Source of the DNA: Photobacterium rosenbergii | GTDB lineage: Bacteria > Pseudomonadota > Gammaproteobacteria > Enterobacterales > Vibrionaceae | NCBI RefSeq assembly: GCF_003026455.1 | Contig: NZ_PYMB01000005.1 | Location: 62,001 to 126,000 of the forward strand | Length of the DNA stretch: 64,000 nucleotides | Direction: 5' to 3' | Shown: positions 52,716-61,214 of the stretch, in pieces | Position numbering within the stretch: position 1 is the first letter of the stretch | How the letters are laid out: each line of letters opens with the position of its first letter | Notes under the pieces: model-generated | Told to the model about the DNA's origin: nothing | Databases searched by the model: none | What the model saw: only the letters and a program-made list of their open reading frames with translations | Made by a program: the position numbers and the translations under genes

Positions 52716-53036
52716 ATGAGTGTGTTCGACCTTATCGCTGAAAACCAGATCCAAGACTACAACCGCCGCAAGGCCAATGGTGAAGTGAAGGAATCACGCA
52801 CGATCCAGCCGGAAGAAAGAACCAGCTTCGAGTCCCACCTGTTCAAATCGATTATTGGCTGTTATGAAAAAGCCGCTGAAAAGTCAGAAGGTGAACGCCA
52901 GGCACTCGAAGAGCGTGCCGAAAGCCTGCGGATGCAACTATTGATCGGCTTGGAGCAAAAAGGGATGCGCATCACTGCCCAGTCAATGGCAAAAGAACTA
53001 ATGGCTAAACGCCAGGCTATTTTAGGCACAGCATAA
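52716..53036 (+). CDS. Uncharacterised 106-residue helical protein
   Basis: I do not recognise a family. The protein is polar and mostly helical, with a likely coiled-coil stretch at about residues 50-85 ('CYEKAAEKSEGERQALEERAESLRMQLL' region) and an 'AQSMAKELMAKRQAIL' C-terminal helix. A single Cys is present. There is no signal peptide or membrane span, so it should be cytosolic. It is divergent from cspA and 190 bases before the zinc-ribbon protein gene. Codon use is like its neighbours, and the length and ribosome site support a real gene. Confidence 0.65.
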   Translation: MSVFDLIAENQIQDYNRRKANGEVKESRTIQPEERTSFESHLFKSIIGCYEKAAEKSEGERQALEERAESLRMQLLIGLEQKGMRITAQSMAKELMAKRQAILGTA

Positions 53037-53225
53037 CCACTGAAATATGTCTTTTTGTAACAACAAGTTACGCATTGTGAATTCTTGCTGAGGCATCGAT
53101 CTCAAATATACAAAACTTCATTGCAACGTCACGACGTCAATTGATAAACCTGATGCATATCAAGTTTTGCGCTGGCAACTTCTGGTTAATTTGTAACCAA
53201 GCAGAGCGGTCAGGAGGACGATGTT

Positions 53226-53444
53226 ATGAAAGTACCTATTCGATGCCCAGAGTGTGATAACACCTCAGGTTTAAACCGAGTACGACGTAAATGGCACGAA
53301 AAATCACTGGTTACCACAGGACAAGAGAAATTGCAGTGTCCTAAGTGCCTTTCCTTCTTTATGCGGGGGATCGGCCAGAATGAGTTGCTCTATGTCGGTA
53401 CCCATGATGCAGTGAAGAAAAAAGAACCCGTGTTTGAGGTGTAG
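53226..53444 (+). CDS. Small protein with two CxxC pairs (zinc-ribbon-like)
   Basis: This protein of 72 residues has 'CPEC' at residues 8-11 and 'CPKC' at about residues 38-41, spaced as in a zinc ribbon. The region between them is basic ('RVRRKWHEKS'). A strong AGGAGG lies 8 bases before the ATG. No family can be named. It may bind zinc and possibly nucleic acid or protein. A bidirectional terminator follows, shared with the HxlR gene. Confidence 0.7.
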   Translation: MKVPIRCPECDNTSGLNRVRRKWHEKSLVTTGQEKLQCPKCLSFFMRGIGQNELLYVGTHDAVKKKEPVFEV

Positions 53445-53480
53445 TTTCTCCATTTGCAACTAGACAGGCTCAACCAATCA

Positions 53481-53513
53481 AAAAGCGCCAAGCAGCATGC
53501 TGGCGCTTTTTTT
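53481..53513. terminator. Bidirectional terminator
   Basis: AAAAGCGCCA and TGGCGCTTTT enclose 10 bases, followed by more T. It serves the zinc-ribbon gene on the plus strand and the HxlR gene on the minus strand. Confidence 0.85.
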
Positions 53514-53522
53514 GCTATGAGG

Positions 53523-53858
53523 CTAGCTTTCGAGTTCGTGCTGCAACTTGTCGAGCTCTTCAAGTATCCGCAAGAACTTCTCGCCGAACGGAGTTACATG
53601 GTACTCCACCCGTGGCGGTAGCTCGTTGAAAACGACTTTATCCAAAATACCAAACTCAACGTTCTTCCTAAGACATTCATTGAGTACTTTGGTTGATAAC
53701 CCTTCTACGGCTCTAACCATTTCCCCCGGCCGGTTGATACCGTTTGCCAACAATTGGTACACCGTCAGTGACCACTTACACCCGTATATCGTTTCAACCA
53801 TGCGCGCAGCGCGCTCAGGGGCGGATTTACGTGAAAAAAAGTTTTCTTTTGTTTTCAT
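53523..53858 (-). CDS. HxlR-family transcription regulator
   Basis: This 111-residue winged-helix protein follows the HxlR pattern: 'YGCKWSLTVYQLLANGINRPGEMVRAVEGLSTKVLNECLRK' region (recognition helix) and 'PPRVEYHVTPFGEKFLRILEEL' at the C terminus. Many family members sense aldehydes, quinones or redox state and control a nearby oxidoreductase. Here a short-chain dehydrogenase is divergent, 104 bases away, and the gap contains repeated GTAC blocks that may be its operator. The N-terminal Cys-type sensor of some members is not obvious; one Cys lies in 'YGCKW'. Confidence 0.87.
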   Translation of the reverse strand: MKTKENFFSRKSAPERAARMVETIYGCKWSLTVYQLLANGINRPGEMVRAVEGLSTKVLNECLRKNVEFGILDKVVFNELPPRVEYHVTPFGEKFLRILEELDKLQHELES

Positions 53859-53864
53859 AAAGAT

Positions 53865-53896
53865 GTACCAAAAAGTACCTACCCCACCGATTTGTA
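53865..53896. promoter_or_regulatory. Repeated GTAC blocks between HxlR and SDR genes
   Basis: GTACCAAAAAGTAC (53865-53878) is followed by a further TTGTACTGA (53891-53899). Paired GTAC elements are a plausible HxlR operator. The first pair lies just upstream of the HxlR start codon. Confidence 0.4.
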
Positions 53897-53962
53897 CTGA
53901 CTATTCAGCAGGTTAATTGTGAACCTAAGATTAGCTTATCGCACACAGGCAGGAGAAAACAA

Positions 53963-54730
53963 ATGACCTTTTCCCACACAGGCGCAGCCCTCATTATCGG
54001 TGGCACCAGCGGTATGGGCCTTGAGACAGCCAAACAGCTAAGCAGTCAAAATATTGATGTCATTATTGTTGGTAACAACCCCGATAAACTCGATAAGGCT
54101 TTGAATGAACTTAAAGTCAAAGGCAGCAAGGTTACCGGCCTACAAGCTAATCTCTATCAGCCACAAGATGTCGACAAACTGATCGATAGTATCAATAGCC
54201 ATAGTGCCATTAGCTACATGGTGAACGCTGCAGGATATTTCAATCCGAAAGCCTTCATTGACCATTCGATGGCCGATTATGATACTTATATGGAGCTCAA
54301 CAAAGCGACATTTAGGATCAGCCAAGCCGTTGCGATAAGCATGATTTCACATGGCGGCGGCAGTATTGTGAACATCGGCTCGATGTGGGCAAAGCAGGCT
54401 ATAAAGGCAACGCCGTCTTCGGCCTACTCAATGGCAAAAGCTGGGCTCCATGCCTTAACCCAACATATGGCGATGGAACTGGCCGAGCATAATATTCGCG
54501 TGAACGCCGTCTCGCCTGCGGTGGTAAAAACGCCAATTTACGGCGCGTTTATCGAACCTGAGCACATTGATGATGCCTTGGCTGGGTTCAATGACTTTCA
54601 TCCTATCGGCCGAATTGGTACACCGACAGATATTGCCAGCAGCATCTCCTTCTTGCTATCAGATGATGCCAGTTGGGTAACCGGTGCTATCTGGGATGTC
54701 GATGGCGGCGTGATGGCAGGCCGAAACTAA
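53963..54730 (+). CDS. Short-chain dehydrogenase/reductase
   Basis: This 255-residue NAD(P)-dependent oxidoreductase has the classical SDR motifs: '[13 protein letters not shown]' (nucleotide binding), 'MVNAAGYF' (NAG type), Ser in 'VNIGSMWA', and the active-site 'YSMAK' with Tyr and Lys; it ends in '[16 protein letters not shown]'. 'VGNNPDKL' at the end of strand 2 gives no clear cofactor preference. AGGAGA precedes the ATG. It is divergent from the HxlR gene and is followed 31 bases later by a bicupin gene, so the pair may be a regulated stress or detoxification unit. Confidence 0.9.
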   Translation: MTFSHTGAALIIGGTSGMGLETAKQLSSQNIDVIIVGNNPDKLDKALNELKVKGSKVTGLQANLYQPQDVDKLIDSINSHSAISYMVNAAGYFNPKAFIDHSMADYDTYMELNKATFRISQAVAISMISHGGGSIVNIGSMWAKQAIKATPSSAYSMAKAGLHALTQHMAMELAEHNIRVNAVSPAVVKTPIYGAFIEPEHIDDALAGFNDFHPIGRIGTPTDIASSISFLLSDDASWVTGAIWDVDGGVMAGRN

Positions 54731-54761
54731 CTTTACATCAAGACCTGGGGAGAGGGACAAC

Positions 54762-55412
54762 ATGCTCAATATGGATTTTCAACAACGATTGGTCATTGGT
54801 ACCGAGCAGATGGACTGGCAGCCAAGCCCGGCCAATGGGGTATGGCGCAAACCGCTGGAAAGGGAGGCCAAAGAGTCGGGCCACACCACCAGTGTCGTCC
54901 GCTATGCCGAGGGCTCATCATTTGCCCCCCACCCTCATCCAATGGGCGAAGAAATTTTTGTCCTTGATGGCGTTTTTTCTGATGAAACCGGTGATTTCGG
55001 TCCAGGCACCTATATCCGCAACCCACCGGGTAGCCAGCATGCACCGTTCAGCAAGGAAGGGGGTACGATTTTCGTCAAGCTCAACCAGTTCTTGCCTGAC
55101 GATAGCCAGCAGGTCCGGATAGATACCCGCCGCACACTATGGCAACCGGGAATCGGTGGGTTGCAGGTCATGCCGCTGCATGAGTTCGGCCACCAGCATA
55201 CTGCCTTGGTAAAATGGCCGGCAGGTGAACGATTCCAGCCACACCGCCACTGGGGCGGAGAAGAAATCTTGGTGCTTTCCGGTGAGTTCAAAGATGAATT
55301 CGGCAGTTACCCAACAGGTACTTGGCTACGCAGCCCGCACCTGAGCGAACATTTTCCTTTTGTCGAGCAGGAGACGGTGATTTTGGTGAAGACTGGCCAC
55401 TTGCCCGATTAA
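54762..55412 (+). CDS. Bicupin protein (ChrR-type cupin repeats)
   Basis: This 216-residue protein contains two similar cupin domains, about residues 20-115 and 120-214. Each has a metal-binding pattern: 'FAPHPHPMGEEIFVLDGVF' with 'PGSQHAPF', and 'FQPHRHWGGEEILVLSGEF' with 'HLSEHFPF'. The pattern is like the cupin half of ChrR anti-sigma factors, but no zinc-binding anti-sigma domain is present. It may be an acetylacetone-cleaving-like or redox dioxygenase. It follows the SDR gene and is probably co-transcribed. Its stop overlaps the stop of the convergent GNAT gene by a few bases. Confidence 0.82.
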   Translation: MLNMDFQQRLVIGTEQMDWQPSPANGVWRKPLEREAKESGHTTSVVRYAEGSSFAPHPHPMGEEIFVLDGVFSDETGDFGPGTYIRNPPGSQHAPFSKEGGTIFVKLNQFLPDDSQQVRIDTRRTLWQPGIGGLQVMPLHEFGHQHTALVKWPAGERFQPHRHWGGEEILVLSGEFKDEFGSYPTGTWLRSPHLSEHFPFVEQETVILVKTGHLPD

Positions 55413-55897
55413 GCGCTTTGCAGGATATAGTAATCGACCTCATGCTCGGAATAACTGTAGGCAAAGCCGAGTTTCTTTAGCACATTGACCGAGCCGGCAT
55501 TCTCCGGCTCGACACCGGCAATAAAACGGGCTGCGCGCTCACCCTCGGATAGATAATCCACCAAACCTTGCATCGCCTCAGTTGCAAAGCCTTTTCCCCA
55601 ATGAGCTTCAGCCAGCACATACCCAAGGCGGAAGCCGTTTTCTGGCTCTGGGAAAACAAACAAGTATCCCACGGCTTGTTGTTGCTCGGTAAGTCTTAGG
55701 ACAGAGCCTGTCTGTGCCATAGCTTCGAGCCAAATGTCGACATCCTCTGCAGTACGGAAATTCTGGCAAGAAGGTGGCAGGTGGCGGCTGACCGGTTCGG
55801 TAAACATGGTCATAATTTCGTTCTGGATTCCCGCAGCACTGCGATCAAGCGTCTTGGCCGATAACCTATGGGTTGAGAAGTTGATGTCGATTTTCAT
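55409..55897 (-). CDS. GNAT-family N-acetyltransferase
   Basis: This 162-residue acetyltransferase resembles RimJ/RimL-type GNAT enzymes: 'INFSTHRLSAKTLD' near the start, 'QAVGYLFVFPEPENGFRLGYVLAEAHWGKGFATEAMQGLVDYL' region holding the acetyl-CoA loop ('HWGKGFATEA'), and 'GVEPENAGSVNVLKKLGF' with the typical Asn-Ser element. The substrate is unknown; N-terminal amino groups or small amines are usual. Its 3' end overlaps the bicupin gene by 4 bases on the opposite strand. Confidence 0.9.
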   Translation of the reverse strand: MKIDINFSTHRLSAKTLDRSAAGIQNEIMTMFTEPVSRHLPPSCQNFRTAEDVDIWLEAMAQTGSVLRLTEQQQAVGYLFVFPEPENGFRLGYVLAEAHWGKGFATEAMQGLVDYLSEGERAARFIAGVEPENAGSVNVLKKLGFAYSYSEHEVDYYILQSA

Positions 55898-56082
55898 TAC
55901 TTGGTTTCCTCTTAGTCGCTCCCGCTATCTTAATCAAAAATGCCGCTGGTGAAGATAAATATTTCTCCATGTTCATCATGCCATCGAGTCGTTATGTTCC
56001 AACTTGTTAACTATCTCAACATCTACGTTCACTACAACACATATGCTTAGAGGCAGTAGCCTCGAACATGAAGGAGAACCTC

Positions 56083-57474
56083 ATGGACGTGCTTATTTTG
56101 GCCGGCCTTATCCTGCTCAATGGCGTTTTTGCCATGTCAGAAATCGCCTTGGTCACTGCACGAAAAAGCCGCCTGCAAAAGCTGGCAGGCACTGGCGATA
56201 AAGGCGCAGCAAGTGCCATCAAACTTGGCGAAGAGCCGACTCGATTCCTCTCTACCGTACAAATCGGTATTACAGCTATCGGTATCCTAAACGGGATCTT
56301 CGGTGAAGCCGCCCTCGCCGGACCATTGGCTCAATACCTACAGCAGTTTGGCCTTGCCGCCAAAACCAGCTCCGTCGCTGCCACCACCATCGTTGTTGTC
56401 GGGATCACCTACCTATCCATTGTGATTGGCGAGCTGGTACCCAAACGCCTTGCCCAGCTCAATCCGGAAGGTATTGCCCGTATCATGGCCCGCCCGCTGA
56501 CGGTATTAGCGAGCCTATCAAGGCCATTTGTGTTTCTGCTAGCGACATCTACCGAGCTGACTTTGCGGCTATTGGGCAAACAAAATGCAGACAACCAAAG
56601 CGACACCTTGACCGAAGAAGATATCAAAGCGGTTCTGGCTGAAGGCTCACAAAGCGGTGTCATCGAGAAGCAAGAACACGCCATGGTCAAGAATGTCTTT
56701 CACTTTGACGATCGCAAGGTGACCTCGCTGATGACCCCGCGCAGTGAAATCGTGGCACTGGATCTCGACAAGCCCGACGAAAGCAACCTCAATTACTTGG
56801 TAGCCTCGAACCACCAGCACTTCCCGGTCATCCAAAACAGCATCGATAACCCAAGAGGGGTCATTACGACCAAACAGTTATTGCAGTACCACATCGCGAG
56901 GCCGCGCAGTCCAATTGAGCATTACCTGTTGCCGCCTGTTTTCATCCCTGAGAACTGGACCGGCAACCAGTTGCTAGAGCACTTCCGCCATTCGGGGGAT
57001 GTAATGGTGTTTGTGGTGGATGAGTATGGCGACGTACAAGGTATCGTCACACCTAAAGATATCCTTGAAGCCTTGGCTGGTGAGTTCAAAACCCGTGCCC
57101 CCGAGGATATCTGGTCCGTCGAAAATGAGGATGGCAGTTGGTCGATGGATGGGCTGATCCCTATCTTGGTAATGAAGGACTTACTCGAGCTCGATGCCCT
57201 GCCCGATGAAACCCAGCATGGCTACCATACCTTGAGCGGTATGTTGATGTGGAGCCTCAGCGGACTTCCTTCTGTCGGAGACTGCGTTGACTGGGAGGGA
57301 TGGCACTTTGAAGTCACCCAAGTCGATGGCAACCGGGCTGATAAAATCACTGTGACACGAATAGCGCCAATAGAGAACGATACCGAAACAGGTACTTCAT
57401 CAGAGATAGAACAAGAAAGTTCGCTAGGCACCCAAGAAGGGGCTCCCGAACACAATACCAAAAATGCACGTTAG
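56083..57474 (+). CDS. CNNM/CorC-family CBS-domain membrane protein (DUF21, HlyC/TlyC-like)
   Basis: This protein of about 463 residues has a DUF21 membrane domain (residues 1-140, four helices; 'NGVFAMSEIALVTARKSRL'), a pair of CBS domains (about 210-330; 'MTPRSEIVALD', 'DVQGIVTPKDILEALAGEF') and a CorC/HlyC C-terminal domain (about 345-430). Bacterial relatives of this kind take part in Mg2+ and possibly Co2+ efflux or homeostasis. An acidic tail rich in Glu follows. The ATG at 56083 has GAAGGAG upstream; an earlier in-frame ATG at 56068 overlaps that box. It is monocistronic with a terminator after it. Confidence 0.9.
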   Translation: MDVLILAGLILLNGVFAMSEIALVTARKSRLQKLAGTGDKGAASAIKLGEEPTRFLSTVQIGITAIGILNGIFGEAALAGPLAQYLQQFGLAAKTSSVAATTIVVVGITYLSIVIGELVPKRLAQLNPEGIARIMARPLTVLASLSRPFVFLLATSTELTLRLLGKQNADNQSDTLTEEDIKAVLAEGSQSGVIEKQEHAMVKNVFHFDDRKVTSLMTPRSEIVALDLDKPDESNLNYLVASNHQHFPVIQNSIDNPRGVITTKQLLQYHIARPRSPIEHYLLPPVFIPENWTGNQLLEHFRHSGDVMVFVVDEYGDVQGIVTPKDILEALAGEFKTRAPEDIWSVENEDGSWSMDGLIPILVMKDLLELDALPDETQHGYHTLSGMLMWSLSGLPSVGDCVDWEGWHFEVTQVDGNRADKITVTRIAPIENDTETGTSSEIEQESSLGTQEGAPEHNTKNAR

Positions 57475-57580
57475 CGAGCGATGTTTTACACAGTCCTGTC
57501 TTTACACATAAAGATCAGGCGTATATTCCGCTGCCCCCATTCATCACGGCCACACCGTGTGACTTAGCAGGGCAAATAAC

Positions 57581-57602
57581 AGGTGGGCAGCATCGCCCAC
57601 CT
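57581..57602 (+). terminator. Hairpin after the CBS-domain gene
   Basis: AGGTGGGC and GCCCACCT form a perfect stem around 6 bases, followed by TTGTAATT. It lies about 105 bases beyond the stop codon. Confidence 0.55.
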
Positions 57603-57648
57603 TTGTAATTGGCTTAAACAGCTTCGCTGTTATTTCTGAACAATATCA

Positions 57649-58026
57649 ATGAAAACACATGTTATGTATCTGGCACTGAGCCTTGGTTTGCTCGGTGCCT
57701 CTTCATTTGCCCATGCCGATGACAAAATCACGCTGGGAAGAACCATCTTGCTGGGTAAAAGTGATCATGGGGCGCAGATCCCCTTGTTGGTATGCCGCCG
57801 TGTTGATGCAATCAAGGTAAAAGCCGAGCGTGATATGCGGCTGGAGCGAGTTGTAGTGACCTTCAACAATGACGACACCAAGACCATCCATTTTCACCGC
57901 AAGCTAGACAAGCATGACCAAACAGACTGGCGCAAATTTGCCTATACACGATGTGTGAAAAGCCTCGAGGTATATGGCAAGGCTGAAGGCTCATCGGCTG
58001 GCGTTAGGGTTTACGGCCGACAATAA
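57649..58026 (+). CDS. DUF2541-family secreted protein (YaaI-like)
   Basis: This 125-residue protein has a signal peptide ('MKTHVMYLALSLGLLGASSFAHAD', cleavage after AHA) and a mature part with two Cys that align with E. coli YaaI: 'IPLLVCRRVDAIKVKAERD' and 'YTRCVKSLEVYGKAEGSS', with 'TDWRKF' before the second. The family is periplasmic and of unknown role. It lies alone between two terminators. The start ATG is preceded by a weak ribosome site. Confidence 0.8.
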   Translation: MKTHVMYLALSLGLLGASSFAHADDKITLGRTILLGKSDHGAQIPLLVCRRVDAIKVKAERDMRLERVVVTFNNDDTKTIHFHRKLDKHDQTDWRKFAYTRCVKSLEVYGKAEGSSAGVRVYGRQ

Positions 58027-58047
58027 ATCCATTGTAAGCACAAATGC

Positions 58048-58079
58048 AAAAGGGCAGTAGCTACCGCTACTGCCCTTTT
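58048..58079. terminator. Bidirectional terminator
   Basis: AAAAGGGCAGTAGC and its complement enclose a 4-base loop and end in TTTT. It separates the convergent DUF2541 and MBL-fold genes. Confidence 0.9.
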
Positions 58080-58100
58080 ATCTGTCACCAATGCGACTGG

Positions 58101-59282
58101 TTATTCTGTCCGGTAAGCCAACTGTGTCATCTCCGAGGCCTCTTGCCACTGTTCGCTGCCCTGCCACCAATAAGTAGTCTGGAACGGTTGTGACATATCC
58201 AAGCTCTGGCCAATCAAAGGTGTCACCAATTCCACACCATGTACTTGTGCCTCGGCAATCAGGTCATTGACTGGCTCATCCCACTTGTGCAGGAACAGTT
58301 CATACGTTGACCAATGGACAGGGAACAACTTATCGCCCCCCACATCCAAATGCGCCTGCATGGTATGGGCTGCCTGCATATGGCCCCAGCCTTCTACTGG
58401 GTAGCCCTTGCCATCTTTTACGTTAGCGGCAACTTCGATAAAGGTCATATCAAACGGCCCCAAACGGTCACCAATTTGTTTGAAGTGCTCACCATAGGCC
58501 GAGTCGCCACTGTAGAACATGCTTCCCGCTTCAGCCTGAATCGCCCAAGATGACCACAATGTTGTATTGCTATCGAACAAACCACGGCCTGAATTATGGT
58601 TAGCCGGTGCCGAGGTGATACGGACAGTACCGACGGCAACACTCTCCCACCAATCAAACTCTTCGATATTACCCGGCTTCACACCCCACTTTTCAAGGTG
58701 GCGCCCGACACCCAGCGGGACAAAGAACCGTACATTCTTATCGGCATAGAAACGGGCCGTTGCTTCTTCTAGGTGGTCATAGTGGTCGTGGGAAATCAGG
58801 ATCACGTCTGGCAGCGGTAAATCTTCACGGCTAACCGGTGCATCGACATTACGCGAGAACATTCTGGCAAATGCTGATGGCGACGCATAGTCAAATACCG
58901 GGTCAACCAACATACGCACACCGTCTGCTTCCAAGAATAGCGATGAGTGGCCAAGCCAAGTCACACGCAATGCATCACTTGCAGTTTCCAGCAATGGCGT
59001 ATCCACCGCTTGGAATTGCAGACGCTGCTGAGGCTTGTACTGGTCGCGCTGCATGAAAAATTTCCACATCACAGACAACATACCTTCTTCACTTTGGACA
59101 CTAGGCATGTTGGTAATGGCTTTACCATCTTTAAACTGAGGCGAGCTGGCGATTCTAGCTTCACGGATTTCCTGGCTACGTACATAGCTGCCATCTGTAT
59201 CTGCAGCATTTCCACTGTTGTAGGCCACCAGGCCAAGGGCGCCCATTACTGCAACCAGAGATGCTTTCAGTGTAGTTTTCAT
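58101..59282 (-). CDS. Exported MBL-fold metallohydrolase (UlaG/NAPE-PLD-like)
   Basis: This protein of 393 residues begins with a signal peptide ('LVAVMGALGLVAYNSGNAAD'), so it acts in the periplasm or at the membrane. The metallo-beta-lactamase fold appears from about residue 100: 'VTWLGHSSLFLEADGVRMLVDPVF', the metal motif 'ILISHDHYDHLEEAT', 'MFYSGDSAYGEHF' and 'KLFPVHWSTYELFLHKWDEP' (regions marked by these words). This arrangement is like NAPE-PLD and UlaG relatives, which cut phosphodiesters or lactones. It is divergent from a TetR gene with inverted repeats between, and so is likely its target. The substrate is unknown. Confidence 0.85.
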   Translation of the reverse strand: MKTTLKASLVAVMGALGLVAYNSGNAADTDGSYVRSQEIREARIASSPQFKDGKAITNMPSVQSEEGMLSVMWKFFMQRDQYKPQQRLQFQAVDTPLLETASDALRVTWLGHSSLFLEADGVRMLVDPVFDYASPSAFARMFSRNVDAPVSREDLPLPDVILISHDHYDHLEEATARFYADKNVRFFVPLGVGRHLEKWGVKPGNIEEFDWWESVAVGTVRITSAPANHNSGRGLFDSNTTLWSSWAIQAEAGSMFYSGDSAYGEHFKQIGDRLGPFDMTFIEVAANVKDGKGYPVEGWGHMQAAHTMQAHLDVGGDKLFPVHWSTYELFLHKWDEPVNDLIAEAQVHGVELVTPLIGQSLDMSQPFQTTYWWQGSEQWQEASEMTQLAYRTE

Positions 59283-59296
59283 TTGTCGCTAGCCTC

Positions 59297-59370
59297 AAAA
59301 GTAAACGATGGTGTATACTTTCAATCATAGCTATTAAATTTAAAAAGTAAACACACCCGTTTACCTTTTA
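59297..59370. promoter_or_regulatory. TetR-type inverted repeats between MBL and TetR genes
   Basis: AAAAGTAAAC occurs twice (59297-59306 and 59343-59352). The second copy is followed by ACACCC and GTTTACCTTTT (59359-59369), which makes a near-perfect inverted repeat; the first is followed by a weaker partner ATACTTT. These are likely operators of the divergent TetR protein. Confidence 0.65.
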
Positions 59371-59402
59371 ATTCTACGTCATCACGCATTTGGGTAATTT
59401 TT

Positions 59403-60011
59403 ATGGGTAAAGTCGCTGAAATTAAACAGGAAAATATTGTCTGTGCCGCACTGGAAATTTTTTCTGAAAAAGGGCTCGAACAAGCCAGTATGGAAGCGAT
59501 TTCGAAGAAAGCAGAAGTCTCCAAGCGGACGCTTTATAAGTACTATCCAACCAAAGAGAGTCTGTTCGAAGTCATTGTCGAGCGGTTGGTATCCAATGTA
59601 AAAGTGATCAGCTCGATTCCGTTTAACCCTGATCAAAGCATCCAAGATCAGCTAACCCATATCGCTCGAAAAGAGGTCGAACTACTGTGCAGCCCATGCT
59701 TTATGGCTGTTGCCCGGGTAGTGATGAGTGAGTGTATCCGCTCAAAAGAATTAGCAGCTTTGATGGTCGAGAAATTCCAGCCCCTTGATGGCTGCCACGG
59801 CCTTAGCCAGTGGATTCAAGACGGCGTTAAAGCTGGCAAGCTCGAAGTTGCTCATCCAGAAATTGCCTCTGAGCAGTTTATCGCCAGCCTCAAGGCGACA
59901 ATTTTCTGGCCACAAATCATGGCTCACATGCCAGCTCCTGGCCCTGAGGTTCAACTGGCGACTATTGAATCGGCGGTTAAACAGTTTGTTGCAGCTTACA
60001 AAATTGACTAA
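59403..60011 (+). CDS. TetR-family regulator
   Basis: This 202-residue protein has a TetR helix-turn-helix at about residues 10-55 ('ALEIFSEKGLEQASMEAISKKAEVSKRTLYKYYPTKESLF' region) and an all-helical ligand domain of the AcrR/TetR_C type. It is divergent from the MBL hydrolase gene, whose promoter region contains paired AAAAGTAAAC repeats. It probably represses that gene and itself. The ligand is unknown. Confidence 0.9.
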   Translation: MGKVAEIKQENIVCAALEIFSEKGLEQASMEAISKKAEVSKRTLYKYYPTKESLFEVIVERLVSNVKVISSIPFNPDQSIQDQLTHIARKEVELLCSPCFMAVARVVMSECIRSKELAALMVEKFQPLDGCHGLSQWIQDGVKAGKLEVAHPEIASEQFIASLKATIFWPQIMAHMPAPGPEVQLATIESAVKQFVAAYKID

Positions 60012-60076
60012 GCCTTGATGATCCATGGAAAAATGGCATCTACACTTGTTGTACTATCAACGACAAGGAATTTGCC

Positions 60077-60325
60077 ATGCATCGTGTTTTAATTTGCCTT
60101 TTTGCCCTTACCCTAAGTTCAGGGGCGGCAGCTGACGTAAAGATATCCGGTGACGGGTTTGAACTCAGTAAAGACTGCCTGAAGCTAGAGTCTGACAACG
60201 TCAAAATCACCTCAGAAGAGTGTGAACAATGGAAAAAGAACCAAGAAAACCGCAGTATCCACGGTGATGACAACCCAGGCAAAGGCAACAAGAAAGACAA
60301 AAAGCCTAAAAAAGAAACATATTAG
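60077..60325 (+). CDS. Small secreted charged protein, unknown
   Basis: This protein of 82 residues has a signal peptide (residues 1-19, 'LICLFALTLSSGAAAD') and a short mature part with two Cys ('DCLKLE', 'EECEQWKK') and a strongly basic Lys-rich tail ('GKGNKKDKKPKKETY'). No family is recognised. AAGGA precedes the ATG. It follows the TetR gene by 65 bases and is followed by a stem-loop. It probably lies in the periplasm. Confidence 0.65.
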   Translation: MHRVLICLFALTLSSGAAADVKISGDGFELSKDCLKLESDNVKITSEECEQWKKNQENRSIHGDDNPGKGNKKDKKPKKETY

Positions 60326-60337
60326 TCCTTGATACCT

Positions 60338-60360
60338 CTGGACGGGTTGATTCCGTCCAG
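60338..60360. terminator. Stem-loop after the small secreted protein gene
   Basis: CTGGACGG and CCGTCCAG form a perfect 8-base stem around 7 bases. No U-run follows, so the terminator call is tentative. Confidence 0.45.
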
Positions 60361-60412
60361 TCGCACAGCAAATACAATTCAAGCTTCAGAACAGTAGGGC
60401 TTACACAATTTT

Positions 60413-60937
60413 CTATAATCGATTCAACTTGTCGATGCCCATCTGATTGAGTACATAAGAAGCACTAGGATCACCATAGGAAGCACCTTCCTTGAGCCAA
60501 TAACGAACGAGTGATTCATCGCTTGGACCCATTTCGCCCTGTGCCTGCAACAAGGCAAGCATATAGTGCGCATGGGGGTGCCTTTTTGCTGTTGCTGCCA
60601 AATACCACTCATAGGCCGCTGTCGCACTTTTCTCGACACCAAAGCCAAAATAATACATATCACCGAGGTTATATTGGGCCATGGTATTCCCCTGCAACGC
60701 GGCTTGGGTCAGCCATTCCACGGCTTTTTCCTCACTGGCAATCAGGCCTCCGTAGCCCAGCGCATAGGCCTCGGCCAAGGCAAGTTGTGACTGACTATCA
60801 CCCAGCCCAGCCGTCAGTTGCAACCGTTTAATCTGCTCGGGGGTTTTCTCTGCAAATACTGGCGCCGAAACGACAACAGCCCCAACACCACCTGACACGA
60901 CAAGAGCACACATCACATTGCTGATTTTACGCTGCAT
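60413..60937 (-). CDS. Sel1-repeat (TPR-like) exported protein
   Basis: This protein of about 174 residues has a signal peptide ('MQRKISNVMCALVVSGGVGAVVVSAPVFAE') and then Sel1-like repeats: 'DSQSQLALAEAYALGYGG', 'NTMAQYNLGDMYYFGFGV', 'HPHAHYMLALLQAQGEMG' and 'DPSASYVLNQMG' mark four units. Such repeats bind other proteins in the periplasm. The ATG at 60937 has AAGGAG at the right distance; ATGs at 60943 and 60973 are less suitable. The gene stands alone, and its partner is unknown. Confidence 0.82.
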   Translation of the reverse strand: MQRKISNVMCALVVSGGVGAVVVSAPVFAEKTPEQIKRLQLTAGLGDSQSQLALAEAYALGYGGLIASEEKAVEWLTQAALQGNTMAQYNLGDMYYFGFGVEKSATAAYEWYLAATAKRHPHAHYMLALLQAQGEMGPSDESLVRYWLKEGASYGDPSASYVLNQMGIDKLNRL

Positions 60938-61214
60938 ATCCATCTCCTTGTGTTGAATATCGATCCTAATCACGATTTATATTGAATTTATGAAAAAGTG
61001 ATGCCAGTTTTGTGACCTTGTAAATCAGTAAATTAGCTTTGGTTTATCTCACCATTTCCCAATCGGAGTGCAAATATGCACCAGAGCCGTTTCTGACATC
61101 CAAGGTTCACAGTTATTGTGTACATTATTACTAAGTAAGTTGATCGCTTGCTCGCCTTTTGGCGTTTATCTCAGGACAGACGCAGTCTGCTTGTTCTTGA
61201 ACGGGAGTGTTGAT

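Noticed and set aside
61068-61214. Longer form of the 98-residue unknown protein
   Set aside because: No ribosome site precedes 61068, while GGGAG stands before the ATG at 61215.
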